A stretch of 64,000 nt of DNA from SZUA-365 sp964635845 (GTDB taxonomy: Bacteria; Bacteroidota; Ignavibacteria; SZUA-365). The notes under the pieces are model-generated. The model searched no databases. It was not told where the DNA came from and was given only the letters and a program-made list of their open reading frames with translations. Position numbers and translations under genes: made by a program. Location of the stretch: contig CAZWNO010000001.1 in the NCBI GenBank assembly GCA_964635845.1, forward strand, positions 69,395 through 133,394, read 5' to 3'. Shown in pieces: positions 60,562 through 64,000 of this stretch; positions within the stretch are counted from its first letter, which is position 1; each line of letters opens with the position of its first letter.

Positions 60562-62052
60562 CTAGGCCGACAGCCTGTCGTTCAGCCAGCTGCGCAGCGC
60601 TGCCATGGCGATGCGTTCCTGCTGCATGCTGTCGCGGTCGCGGATGGTGACGGTCTGGTCTTCCAGCGTCTGTGAATCGACGGTGACGCAGTAGGGCGTG
60701 CCCGCTTCGTCCTGCCGGCGGTAGCGGCGTCCGACCGAACCCGAGTCGTCATAAAAGACCTTGATATCCTTTTGCAGGTCGCGGTACAGCTTCAATGCGA
60801 TCTCGTCCATGCCGTCGCGGTTGACCAGGGGGAGGATCGCGGCCTTGAAGGGAGCCAGCTTCGGATGCAGGTGCAGCACGACGCGCGTCTCCTTCTCCAG
60901 TTCCTCTTCCTCGAACGCGTCGACGAGAAAGGCCATCAGCGAGCGGCTTGCTCCGGCCGAGGTCTCGATGACGTACGGTACGTATTTCTCCTGGGCCTCC
61001 TGATCGAAGTACTCGAGACTCTTGCCCGAAAATTCCATATGCCGTCCGAGGTCGAAATCCGTGCGGTTGTGGATGCCCTCGATCTCACCCCAGCCAAATG
61101 GGAACTCGTATTCGATATCCACCGCCGCCTTGGCGTAATGCGCGAGTTTCTCCGGTGCGTGAGGATGGAAGCGCAGCTTGTCCTTCGTCATCCCGTGATC
61201 GATGAACCACTGCATGCGCATCGCGCGCCACTGCTCGTACCAGTCGTCGTCGGAGCCGGGCCTGACGAAGAACTGCATCTCCATCTGCTCGAACTCCCGC
61301 GTGCGGAAGAGGAAGTTCTTCGTGTTGATCTCGTTGCGGAAAGCCTTGCCGATCTGCGCGATGCCGAAGGGCACCTTCTGCCGCGTCGCCTGGGCCACGT
61401 TGGCGAAGTTCACGAAGATCCCCTGCGCGGTCTCGGGACGGAGGTACACGACGGCGCTGCTGTCTTCCACCGGTCCGATGAAGGTCTTGAACATCAGGTT
61501 GAATTTCCGCGGCACGGTGAAGGTGCCGTTGCCGCCGCAGTTGGGGCAGACGAGCAACTCGCCCTCGTTCATCGCAGTGAACACCGCCTCGTCGTCGACC
61601 AGCGCATTGCCGGCCAGCTCGATCTGTTCGGCTCGCGGCAGGGCCATGAACGCCTCCGAATCACCGCCCGCCGCGGCGAGCATGTTGAGATACGCGTCGG
61701 CGATCTTCTTCTGGCGCTTCTCGTTGTAGGATTCGAACAGCACGTCCAGCCGGTAGCGGCTCTTGCACTGCCTGCAGTCCACCATCGGATCGGTGAAGTT
61801 CTCGACATGGCCCGAGGCTTCCCACACGCGCGGGTGCATGAGGATCGAGGCGTCGAGACCCTCGACATCGTCGCGGTAGGTCATGGCCTTCCACCATGCC
61901 TCCTTGACGTTGCGCAGCAGTTCCACGCCGAGGGGACCGTAATCCCAGCAGCCGTTCAGTCCGCTGTAGATCTCCGAAGATTGGAAGACGAAGCCGCGCC
62001 GCTTGGCGAGGGAGACGATTTTCTCGAGCGTATTCTGCTGATTCTTGGCCAT
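60562..62052 (-). CDS. glyS: Glycyl-tRNA synthetase, homodimeric type
   Basis: A 496-residue class II glycyl-tRNA synthetase of the single-chain alpha2 type, not the split alpha/beta enzyme. It includes RGFVFQSSEIYSGLNGCWDYGP, LRPETAQGIFVNF (motif 2 region), FRNEINTKNFLFRTREFEQME, GWGEIEGIHNRTDFDL and the C-terminal anticodon-binding domain (APFKAAILPLVNRD, SVGRRYRRQDEAGTPYCVTVD). The start at 62052 (MAKNQQNTLEKI) fits the family; the open frame upstream runs through unconserved sequence. Confidence 0.96.
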   Translation of the reverse strand: MAKNQQNTLEKIVSLAKRRGFVFQSSEIYSGLNGCWDYGPLGVELLRNVKEAWWKAMTYRDDVEGLDASILMHPRVWEASGHVENFTDPMVDCRQCKSRYRLDVLFESYNEKRQKKIADAYLNMLAAAGGDSEAFMALPRAEQIELAGNALVDDEAVFTAMNEGELLVCPNCGGNGTFTVPRKFNLMFKTFIGPVEDSSAVVYLRPETAQGIFVNFANVAQATRQKVPFGIAQIGKAFRNEINTKNFLFRTREFEQMEMQFFVRPGSDDDWYEQWRAMRMQWFIDHGMTKDKLRFHPHAPEKLAHYAKAAVDIEYEFPFGWGEIEGIHNRTDFDLGRHMEFSGKSLEYFDQEAQEKYVPYVIETSAGASRSLMAFLVDAFEEEELEKETRVVLHLHPKLAPFKAAILPLVNRDGMDEIALKLYRDLQKDIKVFYDDSGSVGRRYRRQDEAGTPYCVTVDSQTLEDQTVTIRDRDSMQQERIAMAALRSWLNDRLSA

Positions 62053-62252
62053 GGACGTACCGATGATGACGGGAAGAGTGTTCGATCGGAACAATCTACA
62101 AATGTACGAATTCCCGTTCGTCGAGGAAACGGGGAAAACAGATATCCGTGCGTCCATCATCTCCGTCCACGCGTCTGCTCCCGCGCTCGCCCAGTCGGCA
62201 ATCGCACTTTTTTTTTGGACAAAAAGATCGCAATCACTTGCGTGGGCCATTA

Positions 62253-62269
62253 GTTCGCCGCAGGCGAAC
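62253..62269. repeat. Short palindrome in the glyS/SBBP intergenic region
   Basis: GTTCGCC-GCA-GGCGAAC, a perfect 7-bp stem. It is preceded by GTGGG, like the hairpins that follow, but has a different loop. Confidence 0.6.
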
Positions 62270-62305
62270 GTAGGCGGGAGCACGTTCTGGGAATGGTGCG
62301 CCCCT

Positions 62306-62329
62306 GGGACCGGCGCGCTCCAGCGCGCC
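62306..62329. repeat. REP-like palindrome R2
   Basis: GGGAC-C-GGCGCGC-TCCA-GCGCGCC: stem 7 bp, loop TCCA. The stem is identical to R1 in the aminotransferase gene (37149-37166), 25 kb away. Confidence 0.75.
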
Positions 62330-62334
62330 GTTTT

Positions 62335-62364
62335 CGAGTACGAGTACGAGGACGAGGACGAGGA
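62335..62364. repeat. Five hexamer repeats
   Basis: CGAGTA twice, then CGAGGA three times, lying between REP-like elements R2 and R3. Confidence 0.85.
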
Positions 62365-62382
62365 GGTGCACGCAGCCTGGGG

Positions 62383-62404
62383 GCGGCGCAGGCCACTGCG
62401 CCGC
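62383..62404. repeat. REP-like palindrome R3
   Basis: GCGGCGCAG-GCCA-CTGCGCCGC: a perfect 9-bp stem with an NCCA loop as in R1 and R2, preceded by CCTGGGG. It has the same orientation as R2, 54 bp further on. Confidence 0.75.
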
Positions 62405-62483
62405 GAACTATGTATTCCCGTTTTCCGTCGCGATCACCGCAGCACTTCCAGGAATAAAAGCCTGAAAATAAGGCAAACAACAC

Positions 62484-62512
62484 TTGACATCATGAATATA
62501 ATGTTGCATTAT
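62484..62512 (+). promoter_or_regulatory. Promoter of the SBBP gene with overlapping palindrome
   Basis: TTGACA, a 17-nt spacer, then CATTAT. The palindrome ATAATG-TTG-CATTAT (62498-62512) covers the -10 box, so a repressor bound there would block it. The start codon is 42 nt downstream, behind GAGAGG. Confidence 0.5.
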
Positions 62513-62553
62513 CGATCATACCGCGTTTTCGCCTTCAGATAGAGAGGTCCGTC

Positions 62554-63987
62554 ATGCGAGGAACCAGGCTGTATCGCGTAAGACGGCGGTCGCTGCTGTC
62601 TGTGGTGTTCGTCCTTCTCACGCTGCATGGGTACAACGCGGCAGCCGGAACGCGGCCGGAAGGCAATCCGATCGGCGGTGGCGATGGACCCGTTGAATAT
62701 CGCGCACCGGCGTATTTCACCGTGAATGCGGGGCAATGGAGGGAAGACGTGTCGTATGCGATCGTATCCGATCACAGTGCGGCATGGTTCGGCCGGGACG
62801 GCCTGACATTACTGCGGCCGTCGACGAGCGTCGAGATGCCGGGAGAGACGGCACGTCAGGCAGCACCCGCGGGAATGCATGAATCGGCGATGCTGCGCTT
62901 TGTCAATCCCTCGCCGCGGATGCGGATCCGCGCGGTGGACACGGTGGCGACGCGCTCGCATTTCTATCTCGGGAGTGACTCGACCTCCTGGAACACGTCG
63001 GTCACGAACCACCGGACGCTCCGTTACGAACAGGTATGGGATGGTGTGGATATTGAATACCAGCCAACCCCGGAGGGCGGATTGCGGCAGACCATGCGCA
63101 TTGCACCGGGAGCGGACTTGCATGCCATACGCTTTCGCGGTACCGGTAGCGGCGGCGGAGAACTCGAGGCGATCGTGGGCGATATGCTGACGGCTGCGAA
63201 GCGGGACCCGGCGGGGATGGACCAGGGCAACGTTGCGATGAGCGGGGGAGGATTCCGTTACAAGGATACGCTCTGCCTGACGGCAGAATTCAATACAGCA
63301 TTTCAGTTTCCCTCTACAACTGATGGGATGGTGGTTGCCCCGGATGGAAAAGTGACCATCCAGGGCACTACTACCAGCGACATCCTCCCAGTACGGAATT
63401 CACTCCAGAGCACTCTACACGGACCTCGCGACAATTATGTACTTCAATTTGATTCCACAGGATGTGATGTCGTTTTCTGCACGTATCTTGGCGGTTTGTC
63501 TGATGATGCGCCAATGAAAAATGTTGCTTCCGGTGCCAATAAATATCCACTTTACCGGACGGATGCAGGAAACATCATCGGATCTTTCGAAGCATCTCGG
63601 GGAGCTCCGCTCACAACGACATCCTATAAGGATTTTCCGTATCTCAACCTGCCGGGGGGAGGTATGTACTTGAAGCAGACAGCATATCTTTTCAATCTCA
63701 ATCCCGATGGTTCACTTCACGGATCGACGTATCTCGGCGGGCCGGGGATTGTAAGACCTGGCGATTTATTTGTCCGGGAGAATGGAATTTGGCTTTTGGG
63801 TGTTAATAATTATGACTCTCTCGACGATGTCAGTACGCATGCTGTGATTCCATCCAAACCTTGTCCAGAATGTTGGTCTTTGGTGCTTGCGAAACTTGAC
63901 CTTTCCTGTTCACGCATCGAGTACATGACGTATTTATTAACGGACACGGTAGGTTTCAGGCAAAATGACCGCTTTGGTATTATGTAA
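62554..63987 (+). CDS. SBBP-repeat/DUF7948-like secreted protein, probably truncated
   Basis: A 477-residue secreted protein. It has a signal peptide (SLLSVVFVLLTLHGYNAAAG), a DUF7948-like N-terminal domain (YFTVNAGQWREDVSYAIVSD...SHFYLGSDSTSWNTSV...LRYEQVWDGVDIEYQP...IAPGADLHAIRF) and then one or two SBBP beta-propeller-type repeats (YVLQFDSTGCDVVFCTYLGGLSDDA). It stops at 63987 in the middle of what should be a further repeat. Relatives are usually 700 residues or more with a T9SS-type C-terminus, so a frameshift or truncation is likely; the window ends 13 bp later. From about 63290 the base composition becomes clearly more A+T-rich than in the first part. Confidence 0.7.
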   Translation: MRGTRLYRVRRRSLLSVVFVLLTLHGYNAAAGTRPEGNPIGGGDGPVEYRAPAYFTVNAGQWREDVSYAIVSDHSAAWFGRDGLTLLRPSTSVEMPGETARQAAPAGMHESAMLRFVNPSPRMRIRAVDTVATRSHFYLGSDSTSWNTSVTNHRTLRYEQVWDGVDIEYQPTPEGGLRQTMRIAPGADLHAIRFRGTGSGGGELEAIVGDMLTAAKRDPAGMDQGNVAMSGGGFRYKDTLCLTAEFNTAFQFPSTTDGMVVAPDGKVTIQGTTTSDILPVRNSLQSTLHGPRDNYVLQFDSTGCDVVFCTYLGGLSDDAPMKNVASGANKYPLYRTDAGNIIGSFEASRGAPLTTTSYKDFPYLNLPGGGMYLKQTAYLFNLNPDGSLHGSTYLGGPGIVRPGDLFVRENGIWLLGVNNYDSLDDVSTHAVIPSKPCPECWSLVLAKLDLSCSRIEYMTYLLTDTVGFRQNDRFGIM

Positions 63988-64000
63988 GTTCGTGATCATC

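Larger units (their letters stand above)
62053..62553. other. 501-bp divergent intergenic region with REP-like repeats
   Basis: No gene is convincing. It holds, in order, a run of nine to ten T near 62209, a 7-bp hairpin at 62253-62269, REP-like R2 (62306-62329), five hexamers (62335-62364), REP-like R3 (62383-62404) and the promoter of the SBBP gene (62484-62512). An ORF crossing it in + is coded by repeats and is rejected. Confidence 0.75.

Noticed and set aside
62340..62404. A CRISPR-like array
   Set aside because: The repeats are a hexamer tract and hairpins without regular spacers; no cas genes are present.
62045..62542. A 165-residue plus-strand frame between glyS and the SBBP gene
   Set aside because: It is made of repeats and promoter sequence and has no conserved features.

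Overview
The window is a GC-rich stretch of a chromosome from the Bacteroidota/Chlorobiota/Ignavibacteriota (FCB) side of the bacterial tree. The evidence is indirect but consistent. Several secreted proteins end in type IX secretion (T9SS) sorting-like domains. The glycyl-tRNA synthetase is the single-chain type, the ribonucleotide reductase is B12-dependent, SpmA/SpmB occur without sporulation genes, and gene starts often have weak Shine-Dalgarno sequences. No marker gene fixes the genus. Two runs of ten Ns (19359-19368 and 60444-60453) show a draft or metagenome assembly; each interrupts a gene.

Layout. 1-7.3 kb: a methyltransferase, a lipoprotein amidase, spmAB, a RAYT-like Y1 transposase homologue, and a purC-DUF3788 pair followed by tRNA-Arg(ACG). 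7.4-13.4 kb: two large secreted proteins with T9SS-type C-termini on the minus strand, one with an 11-nt homopolymer just after its signal peptide. 13.7-25.5 kb: information processing (lysS, a UvrD-family helicase, an rRNA methyltransferase, priA) mixed with an asparagine-synthetase-like protein lacking the glutaminase cysteine, a CoA-binding protein and an aldo/keto reductase. Two ~150-bp copies of a long inverted repeat flank a small secreted Ca-binding-repeat protein here. 25.5-31 kb: DUF2721 membrane protein, a secreted beta-helix protein, two outer-membrane beta-barrels and anmK. 31-41.6 kb: nrdJ, a lipoprotein, bacterioferritin, an aminotransferase carrying an in-frame REP-like palindrome, aconitase and an unrecognised protein. 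41.7-48.4 kb: universal stress protein, a CPA2 antiporter fused to a PTS EIIA domain, phosphofructokinase, a GH13 lipoprotein and dapF. 48.5-52.8 kb: a compact trehalose operon carrying both routes (treT plus otsBA) with a DUF5752-like gene. 53-60 kb: a signalling cluster (large hybrid kinase, receiver-kinase protein, sigma-54 activator). 60-64 kb: glyS, a cluster of REP-like palindromes and the start of an SBBP-type secreted protein.

How parts fit: the trehalose operon is divergent from the hybrid kinase, so stress sensing and osmolyte synthesis may be linked. The antiporter-EIIA fusion sits with a stress protein and phosphofructokinase, a plausible ion-homeostasis/glycolysis module. The most unusual mobile-element signal is a RAYT-like protein whose catalytic tyrosine position appears to be phenylalanine, together with three short hairpins of shared format elsewhere in the window. 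No CRISPR array, prophage, integron or clear new defence system was seen. Recurrent sigma70-like promoters (TTG-N20-TATNTT type) can be read upstream of several genes.
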